Shown in pieces: positions 31,121 to 40,548 of a DNA stretch of 64,000 nt (position 1 is the first letter of the stretch; the number at the start of each line of letters is the position of its first letter). The notes beneath the pieces are model-generated. The model was given only the letters and a program-made list of their open reading frames with translations. It searched no databases and was not told the origin of the DNA. A program made the position numbers and the translations under genes. This DNA comes from Gordonia sp. X0973 (GTDB lineage Bacteria; Actinomycetota; Actinomycetes; Mycobacteriales; Mycobacteriaceae), in contig NZ_CP054691.1 of the NCBI RefSeq assembly GCF_013348785.1, forward strand, positions 2,666,001-2,730,000, in the 5' to 3' direction.

Positions 31121-34100
31121 CTATCGGGCGAGCATGCCGGCGAGTGCCGCCGAGTCGGGCAGGTCGTCGGGTTCGAGCGTGTAATCCGACCGCACGTAGT
31201 GGAAGGCGGCCCGCACCTGATCGGGTCTCGCGCCGACCAGCTTGGCCCAGGCGACGCGATAGGCGGCGAGCTGGACGACCATCGATTCGCGCTTCGCCGG
31301 TTCGGGCACCGCCCCGGTCTTCCAGTCGACGACGATCCACCGCGGCTCGCCGTCGACCCCGGGCGGTTCGTTGAACACCGCGTCGATCCGGCCCCGGACG
31401 ACCGTCGAGCCGATGACCGTCTCGAACGGCACCTCGACCTCGACGGGGGTGCGCATCGCCCAGCGCGACGCCTCGAACCTGGCGATCAGCTCGGTCAGCT
31501 CCTGGTCGGGGGTGGCCGACTCGTCGGCGGCGCCCGGCAACTCGTCGATGTCGAGGAGCCTGGTCGCCCCGAAGCGTCGCTCCACCCACGCGTGGAAGGC
31601 GGTGCCACGCCGGGCCATCGGATTCGGTTTGAACGGCACCGGTCGGCGCAGCCGCTGGGCGAAGGTCGCCTCGTCGGTGTCGAGTTCGACGAGCTGGCTC
31701 ACCGAGAGGTGCGTCGGGAGCGCCACCTCGACCCCCGCCTGGTTGACTCTGGAGTGCTCGTCGAGCAGAACGTCGACCTCGGCGGCCCACTGCGCGACAT
31801 CCGGGTCGGCGAGGTCGGGATCGGATTCCTCGGCGCGGCTCGGCTCGTCGAACAGCGACGGCTGATCGCGCGCGGTGATGCGGTCGAGTACCAGCGCGGC
31901 GGCCCGATCGGCGGCGGCGCGCCGGTCGCCCAGCCGGTCGGCGGGCCAGGCAGCGGTCACGACGTGGGCGGCCAACGGGTTCACCGCGTCGTCGTCCGGT
32001 TCGGGTGCGGCCACGTCGATCGTCATGCCGGTGGCGTCGACGGCCGGATTGGCGATCGCCTCCGTGACGATGCCGGCGAGTTCGGCGTAGAACTCCGAAA
32101 CGGCACGCGGTTTGGTCGACCCCATCGACCAGTGGTGCGCCGAGATGAACAGCGTCTCGCGTGCCCGGGTCAGCGCGACGTAGAGCAGGCGGCGGTCCTC
32201 CTCGAGTCGACGCTTGGCGATGGCATCGCGATGCTCGTCGAGCGCCGTTTCCAGTTCTTTCCGGTCGGCCAATCCGGTGAGGTCCAAGCGCGGAAAACCC
32301 TCGCCGCCCGCGTCGGCGAGGTCGCCGCGCAACTCGGCGGGCAGTTCGCGGACGCTACCGAGCCACGTCCCGTCCGACCGGCCGCTGGGGAAGATGCCGC
32401 CACAGACGTGCGGAATCGCCACGACATCCCATTCGAGTCCCTTCGCGGCGTGGACGGTGAGGATCTGGACGCGCTGTTCGGCGACCTCGATGCGGCCGGG
32501 CTCGAGCCCCTTCTCGATGGTCTCCGCGGTGTCGAGGAAGGCCAGCAGACCGGGCAGGGTGGCCCCGGCCTTGTCGGCGTAGTCGGCGACGTAGCCGGCG
32601 AAGGCGTCGAGATGCTCGCGTCCGGTGGTCGCGCCGCGCATGCGCCTGGCCCGGATCTGCGCCTCCACCGCCACTCCGATCGTCTGCTCCACGTCGGCGA
32701 CCAGTTCCGGCAGCGGCTGGCCGATCCGTCGCCGCAACTGGTCCAGCTGCGCTCCGAAGCGGCGGATGCGGGCGAATCCGTCGGCGCTGTATCGCGACGG
32801 GTCGCCCGGGTCGACGAGGGCGTCGGCGATGCCCGCGTCGTCGACCAGTTCGTCGGGTACCGATGCGGCGAGGGCGGCGGCGAGCTGTTCTGCGGTGTCC
32901 AGCGGCATGTCGGCGACACGGCCGCGCACGGCGAGTTCCCGCGCCCGCTTCCACAGGGCCGCCAGGTCACCGGCACCAAGCTGCCAGCGCGCCCCGGTCA
33001 GCAGGCGCATCGCGGCGCTGCCGGCGAGCGGGTCGGCCATCAGCCGCAGCATCGCGACGATGTCCTCGATCTCCGGGACGTGCAGCAGGCCGCCGATGCC
33101 GACGACCTCCGCCGGAATGCCCAGGGCCTCCAACTCGGCGGCCAGCGGCGCGGAGTCCTCGTTTCGCCGCACCAGGATGGCCGTGGTCGGCGGTGGCGCT
33201 CCCGCGTCGGCGGCCGCGTCGTAGCGCTGCGCGATCCGTCGGGCGATCCACGCGCGCTCGTCGAGCACTGTCTCGGTCAGGGCCAGGGCCACCGAACCGT
33301 CGGGCGCCTCCGGGCGGGCGCGCAGCACCGACACCGGGATGCCGGCGCGCCGCAGCTCTTCGGACGCCGCGTTGGCCAGCCGGAGCGCGTGTACGCCGTT
33401 GCGCCAGCTGGTCAGCAGTTCGAAGCGCCGCGCGGGGCTGCCGTCGGGCCGCGGGAAATCCGACGCGAAGCGCGGCAGGTTGGCCGCCGACGCGCCGCGC
33501 CACCCGTAGATCGACTGGATCGGGTCGCCGACCGCGGTCACCGCGACGGCCGCGTTTCCCCGCCCGCCGAACAGCGCCCGCAGCAGCACGCGCTGCGAGT
33601 GACCCGTGTCCTGGTACTCGTCGAGCAGCACGGCACGGAACGAGGCGCGCTCGGCCGTCGCGACCTCCGGATGTTCGGTGACGAGGCGGGCCGCCAACGA
33701 CATCTGCGATCCGAAATCGAGGGCGCTCTGTTCCCGCATCTGCTCCCCCAGCTCGGCGATCAGGGGCAGCAGGGCGCGCCGCTCGTCGATCACCGCCTGG
33801 ATGTCACGCATCTTGGCCGACGGGGCGTCGTTCTGCCGCGGCCCCTTGGGCAGCGTGTCGACGAGGTCGTAGAGGCGTTGGCACGCACGTGTCAGGTCGT
33901 CGAGGCCGACGAGGTGTTCGGCCGAATCGGAGTACAGCTTGAGCACGGCCTCGGTGACCCCGGTCGGTACCTTGCGCGTCGCGAGCTCGCCGGAATAGTT
34001 CGCGACGACCGAGAACGCCAGCTGCCACAGCTCGGTCTCGCTCAGCAACGTCGAGGACGGCTCCACCGGCAGCAAGAGGCCGTAGTCGGCGATGAGTCGG

Positions 34101-34495
34101 CCGGCGTAGGCGTGGTAGGTGCTGATCTCGGGGTCCGCGTTGCGCAGGCGGGTGCGCAGCGAACCGTCGGGATCCCAATCGGCGAGCACCGCGGCGCCCG
34201 ACAGAGCGGAGAGGCGCCGACGGATCCGCGCGCCCAGCTCGCTGGCCGCCTTGCGGGTGAACGTCAGCCCGAGGACTTCCTCCGGGCCGGCCAGCCGGTT
34301 GACGACGAGCCACACCACGCGCGCCGCCATCGTCTCGGTCTTGCCCGCACCGGCCCCGGCGACGACGAGGACCGGCTCGAGTGGTGCCTCGATGACGGCG
34401 ATCTGTTCCGGCGTCGGGCGCGGCAGACCCAACGCCGCCGCGATGCTGGTGGCGGGGATCGGATCCGCCGCCGGCTCGACTATCGGCTCAGTCAT
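31121..34495 (-). CDS. adnB: AdnB subunit of the AdnAB helicase-nuclease
   Basis: 1124 residues. N-terminal UvrD-like motor: Walker A VAGAGAGKTETMAARV (~47), DEYQDTGHSQRVL motif II (~295), GDPIQSIYGWRGA motif III, and HAAKGLEWDVV motif V. The C-terminal RecB-type nuclease has the catalytic VVDWKTGAVPEP (~1065) and QLAAYRVAWAKL. With AdnA it processes double-strand breaks in mycobacteria, replacing RecBCD. It overlaps adnA by 8 bases. In M. smegmatis AdnB supplies the main motor. Confidence 0.93.
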   Translation of the reverse strand: MTEPIVEPAADPIPATSIAAALGLPRPTPEQIAVIEAPLEPVLVVAGAGAGKTETMAARVVWLVVNRLAGPEEVLGLTFTRKAASELGARIRRRLSALSGAAVLADWDPDGSLRTRLRNADPEISTYHAYAGRLIADYGLLLPVEPSSTLLSETELWQLAFSVVANYSGELATRKVPTGVTEAVLKLYSDSAEHLVGLDDLTRACQRLYDLVDTLPKGPRQNDAPSAKMRDIQAVIDERRALLPLIAELGEQMREQSALDFGSQMSLAARLVTEHPEVATAERASFRAVLLDEYQDTGHSQRVLLRALFGGRGNAAVAVTAVGDPIQSIYGWRGASAANLPRFASDFPRPDGSPARRFELLTSWRNGVHALRLANAASEELRRAGIPVSVLRARPEAPDGSVALALTETVLDERAWIARRIAQRYDAAADAGAPPPTTAILVRRNEDSAPLAAELEALGIPAEVVGIGGLLHVPEIEDIVAMLRLMADPLAGSAAMRLLTGARWQLGAGDLAALWKRARELAVRGRVADMPLDTAEQLAAALAASVPDELVDDAGIADALVDPGDPSRYSADGFARIRRFGAQLDQLRRRIGQPLPELVADVEQTIGVAVEAQIRARRMRGATTGREHLDAFAGYVADYADKAGATLPGLLAFLDTAETIEKGLEPGRIEVAEQRVQILTVHAAKGLEWDVVAIPHVCGGIFPSGRSDGTWLGSVRELPAELRGDLADAGGEGFPRLDLTGLADRKELETALDEHRDAIAKRRLEEDRRLLYVALTRARETLFISAHHWSMGSTKPRAVSEFYAELAGIVTEAIANPAVDATGMTIDVAAPEPDDDAVNPLAAHVVTAAWPADRLGDRRAAADRAAALVLDRITARDQPSLFDEPSRAEESDPDLADPDVAQWAAEVDVLLDEHSRVNQAGVEVALPTHLSVSQLVELDTDEATFAQRLRRPVPFKPNPMARRGTAFHAWVERRFGATRLLDIDELPGAADESATPDQELTELIARFEASRWAMRTPVEVEVPFETVIGSTVVRGRIDAVFNEPPGVDGEPRWIVVDWKTGAVPEPAKRESMVVQLAAYRVAWAKLVGARPDQVRAAFHYVRSDYTLEPDDLPDSAALAGMLAR

Positions 34496-37400
34496 CGACG
34501 ACGCTCCGCCCGGTCAGTTGGGCCGGGCAGGACGCGTGCAGCCCGCAATGCCCACATCCGTCGTTCTGCGTCGCGGTGAACACCGGACCGACGCTGCCGC
34601 GCGCCGCGGCCCGCAGGATCATCATCCACTCGGACAGGTGCTCGGGGGTCAGTGCCGGCTGTTCGCGCACCGCCGACCCCGTCGACTTGTTGGGATTGGC
34701 CACGTAGACGAGTTGACCGCCGCCCGGTTGCGTCCCGGCGTCGAACCCCGGGACGCCGCCCAGGTGCAGCGCCAGTTGATACGCGGCGAGCTGCGGGTGC
34801 TGCTTCGCGTCCTGCTTGGTCGGCGGATTCTTCCCGGTCTTCACGTCGACGACGACGGGCCGCCCGGATCGATCGGTCTCCAGCCGGTCGATGCGCCCGA
34901 CGACGCGCACCGGCAGGTCGTCGGGGGCGCCGGGGGGCAGGGTCGCATCGACGCCGATCTCGGTGCCCACCTCGGTCAGCTGATCGCGCGAGGCGGTCAG
35001 CCAGCCGCGGAAGTTGTCGAGCATCTGCTCGGCCCGCTCCAGCTCGCGCCGCGAGAACCATTCGGCGCCGGTGTCCACCCGGTCCCAGATGCCGCGCAGG
35101 GCCGCGGTGACCTCGTCGGGGGTGATCTGCCCGGCCAGCGCCTGCACGAGCGTGTGCACCAGGGTGCCGGTCACCGCCGGGGTGGCGTCGCCGTCGCGAC
35201 CGCCGTGGCCCTCCAGCACCCAGCGCAGCGAGCACCTGGTCAGTGACTCGATACTCGACGGGGAGAGCCGTCGGGGGCCGTCCGCGGGCACCCAGAGGGG
35301 CTCCTCGGTACTGGCGCCGGCCAGGCCGTACCAGTCGCGCGGGTGGGCGCCGGGGATGTCGAGGTCGGCCAGCCGGGCGAGCAGATCGCCCGCCGCGACC
35401 GCCCGCGCGGACGACGCCTCCGCGTCGACGCCGGCCAGCACCTCGGCGCGCAGCGTGGCGACCAGCGAGGGAAGCGAGAGCACGCGGTCGACACCGGGGT
35501 CCACCGGCACGGACTCGGGCTCCGCGTCGTCGTCGGCCGACGTCCCGACGCCGAGCGCGGCCGCGATCTCCGGGATGAAACGCGACGGGGCGGCCTCACC
35601 GCTGCCGTCCTCGACGGCGCTCACCACCAACTGCCTGCGCGCACGCGTGCAGGCGACGAGGAGCAGACGCCGTTCGTCGGCCAGCGCCACGGCCCCGCGG
35701 GCGACGGTGTCGACGGCCTCGGGGTCCACCCCGTCGAGCAGGTCGACCAGCGCCGACGTGGCCAGCACGCTGCCCCGCGGCCGCAGCGACGGCCACAGCC
35801 CGTCCAGCACGCCGGGGACCGCCACCACCTCCCATTCCCGTCCGGCAGCGGCGTGCGCGGAACAGACCGTCACGGCTTCGTCGCGCACCGCCGCGGCACG
35901 CGAGTCGCGCGGCACCTGGAGGGCGCGGACGTGCTCGACGAAGGCGCTCACCGCGGCACTCGGCAGGTTCTCGGCGAAGGATTCGGCGGCCTCGAACAGC
36001 GCCAGCATCGCGTCGAGGTCCCGGTCGGCCTGCTCCCCCGCCGGGCCGCCGCGCAACGCCGTCGGCGCCCAGCGCCGCTCCAATCCCGAGGCGGCCCACG
36101 CATCCCAGAGCACCTCGTCGACGCCTCGGTGGGCCGCGATCGCCGCCCGGGCCGCGCCGACGACCGCGCGCACCCGCACCAACGGCCGCGCCTCCGCGTC
36201 GGATAGGACCGCCGCGTAGCGCGCGGCCGCATCGTCGTCGCCGATCGCCGCGGCCAGCGCGGCGATGGAGTCGACCGGGTGACCGGCGTCGGGGGTCTCG
36301 TCGGCGCGGCGCACGCCACGGCGCAGTCGCCGCAACGCCGCTGGGTCGGCCGCTCCGATCGGCCCGGTGAGCAGCGTGATGACCAGCTCGGGTTCCAGCG
36401 CCACCCCCTCGGCGGCGAGCAGCGCGATGAGAAAGGCGGCGACGGACCGCTGTCGGTACAGCGGAAGATCCGACGCCGGGGTCGCGACCGGTACGCCCGC
36501 CGAGCGGAAGGCGCGCCGCAGGGAGGGCAGCGAATGCGGCACCGACCGCACCACGACGGCCATGTCCGACCAGGGCACGCCGTCGAAGAGGTGGGCGCGG
36601 CGCAGGAGATCGGCCACCGCCGTCGCCTCCTTGGCCGCCGACGCGAAGACCTTCACCCGCGCCGACCCCGCGGCGTCGCGCGGCAGCGGATAGGCGTGGC
36701 GCCGGGCGCCGGGCAGTCGGGCGGCCAGCGCCGCCCCCACCGCGTTGACCGGCGCGGTCGCGCGATGGTCGTCGGTCAGCACGATGTCGTGGGCCGACCC
36801 CGCTTCGACGAGGTCGTCGGAGAACCGCGGCGAGGCGCCACGGAAGCCGAAGATGGACTGGTCGGTGTCGGTGGCGACGATCGTGGAGTCGGCCCCGGTG
36901 GCGACCAGGCGGATCAAGTGGGCCGCCTGCGGATCGAGGTGCTGCGCGTCGTCGACGAGGACGTGACGGATCCGTGCCCGCTGACCGGAGAGCAAATCCG
37001 GATCGGTGGCGAATGCCGAGAGCGCCGAGCCGACCAGTTCGGCGGCGTCGACGGCGGGGGCGCTCGCTTGCGGGGCGCCGACGCCCACCGAGCCGCGCAG
37101 CAACATCGTCTGCTCGTACTGGGCGAACATCGCGCCCGCCGCAACCCACTCTGTCCGACGGTGGCGGCGGCCCAGGCGCACGAGTTCCTCGGGTCCGGCG
37201 CCCCGCTCGGCGGCCCGCATCAACAGGTCGCGCAGGGCTTGGGCGAACCCGTCGGTGAGCAGGGCAGGTCGCAGCGACTCGGGCCAGGCCGCGGCACCGT
37301 CGGCGACGTCTCCGGCGAGGAGTTCACGCAACACCACGTCTTGTTCGGACCCGGTGATGAGTCGGGGCGGCGGATTGTCATGGGCCTGCGCCTGCAGCCG

Positions 37401-37793
37401 CAGGATCGCGAAGGCATAGGAGTGGATCGTGCGGACCAGCGGCTCGCGCGCGGCGCCGGCCCGATGCGCCCCCGACGCGAGCACGCGCCGCGTGATCTCC
37501 TCGCGCAGCGCGGCGCCGGCGCGACGGCTGGCCGCCAACACCAATACCGATTCCGGATCCACCGACGGATCGGTGAGGCGGGCGACGGCCGCGTCGACGA
37601 TGACCGACGTCTTTCCGCTGCCCGGTCCGCCGTGCACCCGGTACGGCGACCACGGCCGTTCCGGGTCGCGCAGGACCGGTGTGGCGATGATCCTGGCCAC
37701 CTCGGCAGGCCATTCCCGCGGCGGCGCCGCGACGTCGGCGGCACCGACCAGCGTCGTGCGCACGAGGGGGCGCTGCGCCGGGCTGTGGACCAT
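34488..37793 (-). CDS. adnA: AdnA subunit of the AdnAB helicase-nuclease
   Basis: 1101 residues. Walker A VHGGPGSGKTSVIVDAA (~55), VLVDDAQHLDPQAAHL motif II, and DTDQSIFGFRGASPRF motif III. The C-terminal nuclease has VVDVKTGKNPPT and QLAAYQLALHLG. Iron-sulfur cysteines: one in TRCSLRWVL before the nuclease and three at the C terminus in GCGHCGLHASC. The full set supports a functional 4Fe-4S cluster. First gene of the operon; it diverges from lipV. Confidence 0.93.
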   Translation of the reverse strand: MVHSPAQRPLVRTTLVGAADVAAPPREWPAEVARIIATPVLRDPERPWSPYRVHGGPGSGKTSVIVDAAVARLTDPSVDPESVLVLAASRRAGAALREEITRRVLASGAHRAGAAREPLVRTIHSYAFAILRLQAQAHDNPPPRLITGSEQDVVLRELLAGDVADGAAAWPESLRPALLTDGFAQALRDLLMRAAERGAGPEELVRLGRRHRRTEWVAAGAMFAQYEQTMLLRGSVGVGAPQASAPAVDAAELVGSALSAFATDPDLLSGQRARIRHVLVDDAQHLDPQAAHLIRLVATGADSTIVATDTDQSIFGFRGASPRFSDDLVEAGSAHDIVLTDDHRATAPVNAVGAALAARLPGARRHAYPLPRDAAGSARVKVFASAAKEATAVADLLRRAHLFDGVPWSDMAVVVRSVPHSLPSLRRAFRSAGVPVATPASDLPLYRQRSVAAFLIALLAAEGVALEPELVITLLTGPIGAADPAALRRLRRGVRRADETPDAGHPVDSIAALAAAIGDDDAAARYAAVLSDAEARPLVRVRAVVGAARAAIAAHRGVDEVLWDAWAASGLERRWAPTALRGGPAGEQADRDLDAMLALFEAAESFAENLPSAAVSAFVEHVRALQVPRDSRAAAVRDEAVTVCSAHAAAGREWEVVAVPGVLDGLWPSLRPRGSVLATSALVDLLDGVDPEAVDTVARGAVALADERRLLLVACTRARRQLVVSAVEDGSGEAAPSRFIPEIAAALGVGTSADDDAEPESVPVDPGVDRVLSLPSLVATLRAEVLAGVDAEASSARAVAAGDLLARLADLDIPGAHPRDWYGLAGASTEEPLWVPADGPRRLSPSSIESLTRCSLRWVLEGHGGRDGDATPAVTGTLVHTLVQALAGQITPDEVTAALRGIWDRVDTGAEWFSRRELERAEQMLDNFRGWLTASRDQLTEVGTEIGVDATLPPGAPDDLPVRVVGRIDRLETDRSGRPVVVDVKTGKNPPTKQDAKQHPQLAAYQLALHLGGVPGFDAGTQPGGGQLVYVANPNKSTGSAVREQPALTPEHLSEWMMILRAAARGSVGPVFTATQNDGCGHCGLHASCPAQLTGRSVVDD

Positions 37794-37854
37794 GTCCCTA
37801 TCGAATCACGGCGGCCGGACATCGCCTCCGGCCGACTCGATAGGGTCGGTCACC

Positions 37855-38652
37855 ATGAGTCAGCTGCACATCGAGACCTTCGGTCCCGACCGAGGTGCGC
37901 CCGTCGTCGTCGCGCTGCACGGGCTCACCGGTCACGGCCGACGATGGGCCCAGCTGGCGCGGGACCTGCCCGATCATCGGATCGTCGCGCCCGATCTCCT
38001 AGGCCATGGCAACTCGTCGTGGTGCCCGCCCTGGTCCTATGCCGCCCACCTCGACGCCCTCGGTCCCGTCCTCACCGCGCAGGGCGGACCGGTGACGCTG
38101 GTCGGCCACTCCTTCGGCGGCGCGCTGGCGCTGCGCCTGGCCGAGCGCCACCCCGAGCGCGTCCGCGCGCTGATCCTGCTCGACCCCGCGCAGGGCATCG
38201 ACCCGACCCGCGCCCGCGACGTCGCGGCCGACAGCATGGCGCACTGGACCTATCCGTCGCCCGAGGCGGCCCGCGCCGCCAAGCGCGCCGAGGGCTGGGC
38301 AGCGGTGCCCGACGAGATACTCGACGAGGAGATCGCCACGCACCTGCGTCCCTCGGAGGAGGTCGGACTCCCCGCCGGCACCTACGGCTGGCGGGTGAGC
38401 CAACCCGCGGCGGCCACCGCGTGGAGCGAGATGGCCGACGGCTTCGCGTTGCCCCCGGTCGGCGTCCCCACCGACGTCGTCGTTGCCGATCGCGTCGACC
38501 CGCCGTTCGTCAGCGCCGGATTCCTCGACGCCTGCCGGGCACGACGGCCCGATTCGGTCCGTGTCCACCACGCCGACTGCGAACACATGGTCCCGTTCCT
38601 CGAGCCGGAGCTCGTCGCCCGGCTCGTGCGCGATGCGTCGGCGGAAGGGTGA
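37855..38652 (+). CDS. lipV: Alpha/beta hydrolase, LipV type
   Basis: 265 residues. Oxyanion HG in VVALHGLTGHGRRWAQL, nucleophile Ser in TLVGHSFGGALALRL (~93), Asp in VVADRVDPPF, and His in HADCEHMVPF. Probable esterase or lipase of small acyl substrates. Position next to adnA (divergent) and the alkyltransferase-like gene matches Rv3203. The next gene begins 4 bases after its stop. Confidence 0.88.
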   Translation: MSQLHIETFGPDRGAPVVVALHGLTGHGRRWAQLARDLPDHRIVAPDLLGHGNSSWCPPWSYAAHLDALGPVLTAQGGPVTLVGHSFGGALALRLAERHPERVRALILLDPAQGIDPTRARDVAADSMAHWTYPSPEAARAAKRAEGWAAVPDEILDEEIATHLRPSEEVGLPAGTYGWRVSQPAAATAWSEMADGFALPPVGVPTDVVVADRVDPPFVSAGFLDACRARRPDSVRVHHADCEHMVPFLEPELVARLVRDASAEG

Positions 38653-38656
38653 GCCG

Positions 38657-38962
38657 ATGGCGAAGGTGACCGATGCCGAGGTGGAGGCCGTGCGCGCCCT
38701 CGTGGCGTCGATTCCTCGCGGAAAGGTCACGACCTACGGCGATCTGGCCGGCGCGGTCGGCCTGTCCAGCCCCCGCATCGTCGGCTGGATCATGCGCACC
38801 GATTCGGCCGACCTGCCGTGGCACCGCGTGATCAGCGCGTCGGGCCGCCCGCCCGCGCACATGGCGGCGCGGCAACTCGGGCGCCTGGCCGACGAGGGGG
38901 TGCCCGTCGTCGACGGCCGCGTCGTGCTGCGCGAGTGCCGTTGGACGCCGACCGCATCCTGA
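38657..38962 (+). CDS. Alkyltransferase-like protein (ATL), Rv3204 type
   Basis: 101 residues. DNA-binding domain of O6-alkylguanine-DNA alkyltransferases: IPRGKVTTYGDLAGAVGLSS with the helix-turn-helix, and the active-site region PWHRVI, where the acceptor Cys of PCHRV is Trp. It therefore cannot accept the alkyl group itself, as in ATL proteins, which flag O6-alkylguanine lesions for nucleotide excision repair. Co-transcribed with lipV. The start at 38657 has a GAG-type ribosome-binding site. Confidence 0.88.
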   Translation: MAKVTDAEVEAVRALVASIPRGKVTTYGDLAGAVGLSSPRIVGWIMRTDSADLPWHRVISASGRPPAHMAARQLGRLADEGVPVVDGRVVLRECRWTPTAS

Positions 38963-38973
38963 TCTGAGCTGTT

Positions 38974-38995
38974 TCCAACACCGCACAGTGTTGGA
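38974..38995. terminator. Short hairpin after the ATL gene
   Basis: TCCAACAC (38974-38981) pairs with GTGTTGGA (38988-38995) around a 6-base loop, just beyond the ATL stop. There is no T tract, so it is at best a weak terminator. It may also mark the left edge of the inserted vapBC module. Confidence 0.4.
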
Positions 38996-39012
38996 GACGC
39001 GCGGGCGTACGA

Positions 39013-39040
39013 TGTGTATGTCAGACCAATGGCATACACA
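39013..39040. promoter_or_regulatory. Candidate operator of the second vapBC pair
   Basis: Perfect 8-bp inverted repeat TGTGTATG (39013-39020) / CATACACA (39033-39040) with a 12-base spacer, immediately upstream of the antitoxin start. It overlaps the expected promoter (TACGAT at 39008-39013 as a possible -10), so antitoxin binding would repress. Confidence 0.7.
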
Positions 39041-39054
39041 TGGGGAGTATGACC

Positions 39055-39249
39055 ATGAGAACGAATATCGACATCGACGACGAGCTTCTCGCCGCGGCGC
39101 AGGCCGCGGCCGGGACGTCGACCAAGAAGGACACCGTCCGTCTCGGCCTCGAACTACTCGTCCGACTGGACCGCCAACGCGACCTACGCGACCTGCGCGG
39201 TGCCGCACCGTGGGATGACGACTTGGCCAGGATGCGTGCGGACCGATGA
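39055..39249 (+). CDS. vapB: VapB-type antitoxin
   Basis: 64 residues from the ATG preceded by GGGGAG with a 7-base spacer; two upstream in-frame ATGs (39040, 39049) fit less well. It begins MRTNIDIDDELLAAAQAAAG, the MRTTIDIDDELL pattern of the VapB family (ribbon-helix-helix). The C-terminal part DDDLARMRADR binds the toxin. The stop overlaps the toxin ATG. Not part of the surrounding M. tuberculosis-like gene order, so the pair is an insertion. Confidence 0.88.
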   Translation: MRTNIDIDDELLAAAQAAAGTSTKKDTVRLGLELLVRLDRQRDLRDLRGAAPWDDDLARMRADR

Positions 39250-39635
39250 TCGTCGTCGACTCGACCGTGTGGGTCGACTACTTCAACGGCAATCCGACGC
39301 CGGAGTCCGACCGGCTGGACGACTATCTCGGGTCGCGTCCGGTCGCCATCGGTGATCTGATTCTTGCCGAGGTACTCCAAGGATTCCGTCACGAGCATGA
39401 TGCCCGGCGCGCCGAGGACCTCCTCACCGGACTGACCGTTTTCGACATGCTCGGGGCAGCGCGGGCCGTCGGTGCGGCCGAGCGTTATCGGTCACTGAAG
39501 CGGATCGGAATCACTATCCGCAAGACTGCCGACGTGCTGATCGCCTCGTTCTGCATAGACGAAAGCCATCAGTTGCTCGCGCGTGATCGGGACTTCGATC
39601 CGTTCACAGAACACCTCGGGCTGCGACGGGCATGA
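39246..39635 (+). CDS. vapC: VapC-type PIN-domain toxin
   Basis: 129 residues. Acidic PIN residues: D5 in MIVVDSTVWVDYF, E near 41 in LILAEVLQGF, D near 99 in RKTADVLIASFC, and D near 116 in LLARDRDFD. Expected sequence-specific endoribonuclease. Four-base overlap with vapB couples translation. It is the second PIN toxin of the window and clearly distinct in sequence from the FitB-like one at 9359. Confidence 0.9.
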   Translation: MIVVDSTVWVDYFNGNPTPESDRLDDYLGSRPVAIGDLILAEVLQGFRHEHDARRAEDLLTGLTVFDMLGAARAVGAAERYRSLKRIGITIRKTADVLIASFCIDESHQLLARDRDFDPFTEHLGLRRA

Positions 39636-39693
39636 CCGTCGGCTCGCAGTGTCGCTGACCGAAATCACGCGACTAGCTGGGTATCTTTGCCAT

Positions 39694-40548
39694 GTGACCA
39701 CAGTCGAACCACCCGAGCACGTGCTGCGCACGTTCGGTCTGACCGCGCACCCGCCGATCGCGATGGGCGATCAATGGGTGGGCGGCTGGCGCGTCGGCGA
39801 GGTCGTCCTCTCGATGGTTCCCGACCACGCCCGAGCCGCATGGTCGGCTTCGACCCGTGAGAACCTTTTCGTCGACGGGCTGCGCATCGCCCGTCCGTTC
39901 CGATCGACCGACGGGCGCTACGTCGTCTCCGGGTGGCGGGCCGATACCTACATCGCCGGGTCGCCCGAACCGCGTTACGACGAGGTGCTGCAGGTCGCCG
40001 AGCGGCTGCATGCCGCCCTCGCCGGTTTGGAGCGCCCCCGATTCCTGCTGCAACCGCCCGCGCCGCCGTACACCGACGTCGACGTCTTCACCGCCGCCGA
40101 CCGGGCGGCGTGGGAGGACCAGCCGCTGCGCACCGCGCGCGCCGCCGGGATGTCCGAGCCGGAGACCGAGGACGGCCAGGCCAGCGTTGCGGCACTCAAG
40201 ACATTGGCCGGTCTGCGCCGACCGGTCACCTCGCCGTCGCAGATCGTCCACGGCGACCTGTTCGGCACCGTCTTGTTCGCCGGTGCCGCCGCGCCGGGCA
40301 TCACCGATCTGGTCCCCTATTGGCGACCGGCGCCGTGGGCCGCGGCGGTCGTCGCCGTCGACTCCATCGCGTGGGGCGGGGCGGGCGAAGACCTGCTGGA
40401 CCGCTGGTCCGATCAACCCGAGTGGGGCCAAATGCTGTTGCGCGCCACCATGTTCCGGTTGGCCGTCCACGCCTTGCACCCACGCTCGACGGCCGGCGCG
40501 CTGCCCGGCTTGATGCGCGTCGTCGACCTGGTGCGCCTGCGCGTCTAG
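39694..40548 (+). CDS. TIGR02569 family protein (aminoglycoside-phosphotransferase-like)
   Basis: 284 residues from a GTG. The actinobacterial TIGR02569 family: VLRTFGLTAHPPIAMGDQWV at the start, GWRADTYIAGSPEPRYDEVL, and a QIVHGDLFGTVLFAG segment that resembles the HGDLxxxN catalytic loop of phosphotransferases but lacks the Asn at the normal spacing. Function is unknown; possibly a pseudokinase. Its last bases overlap the 3' end of convergent moeZ by 4 bases. Confidence 0.82.
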   Translation: MTTVEPPEHVLRTFGLTAHPPIAMGDQWVGGWRVGEVVLSMVPDHARAAWSASTRENLFVDGLRIARPFRSTDGRYVVSGWRADTYIAGSPEPRYDEVLQVAERLHAALAGLERPRFLLQPPAPPYTDVDVFTAADRAAWEDQPLRTARAAGMSEPETEDGQASVAALKTLAGLRRPVTSPSQIVHGDLFGTVLFAGAAAPGITDLVPYWRPAPWAAAVVAVDSIAWGGAGEDLLDRWSDQPEWGQMLLRATMFRLAVHALHPRSTAGALPGLMRVVDLVRLRV

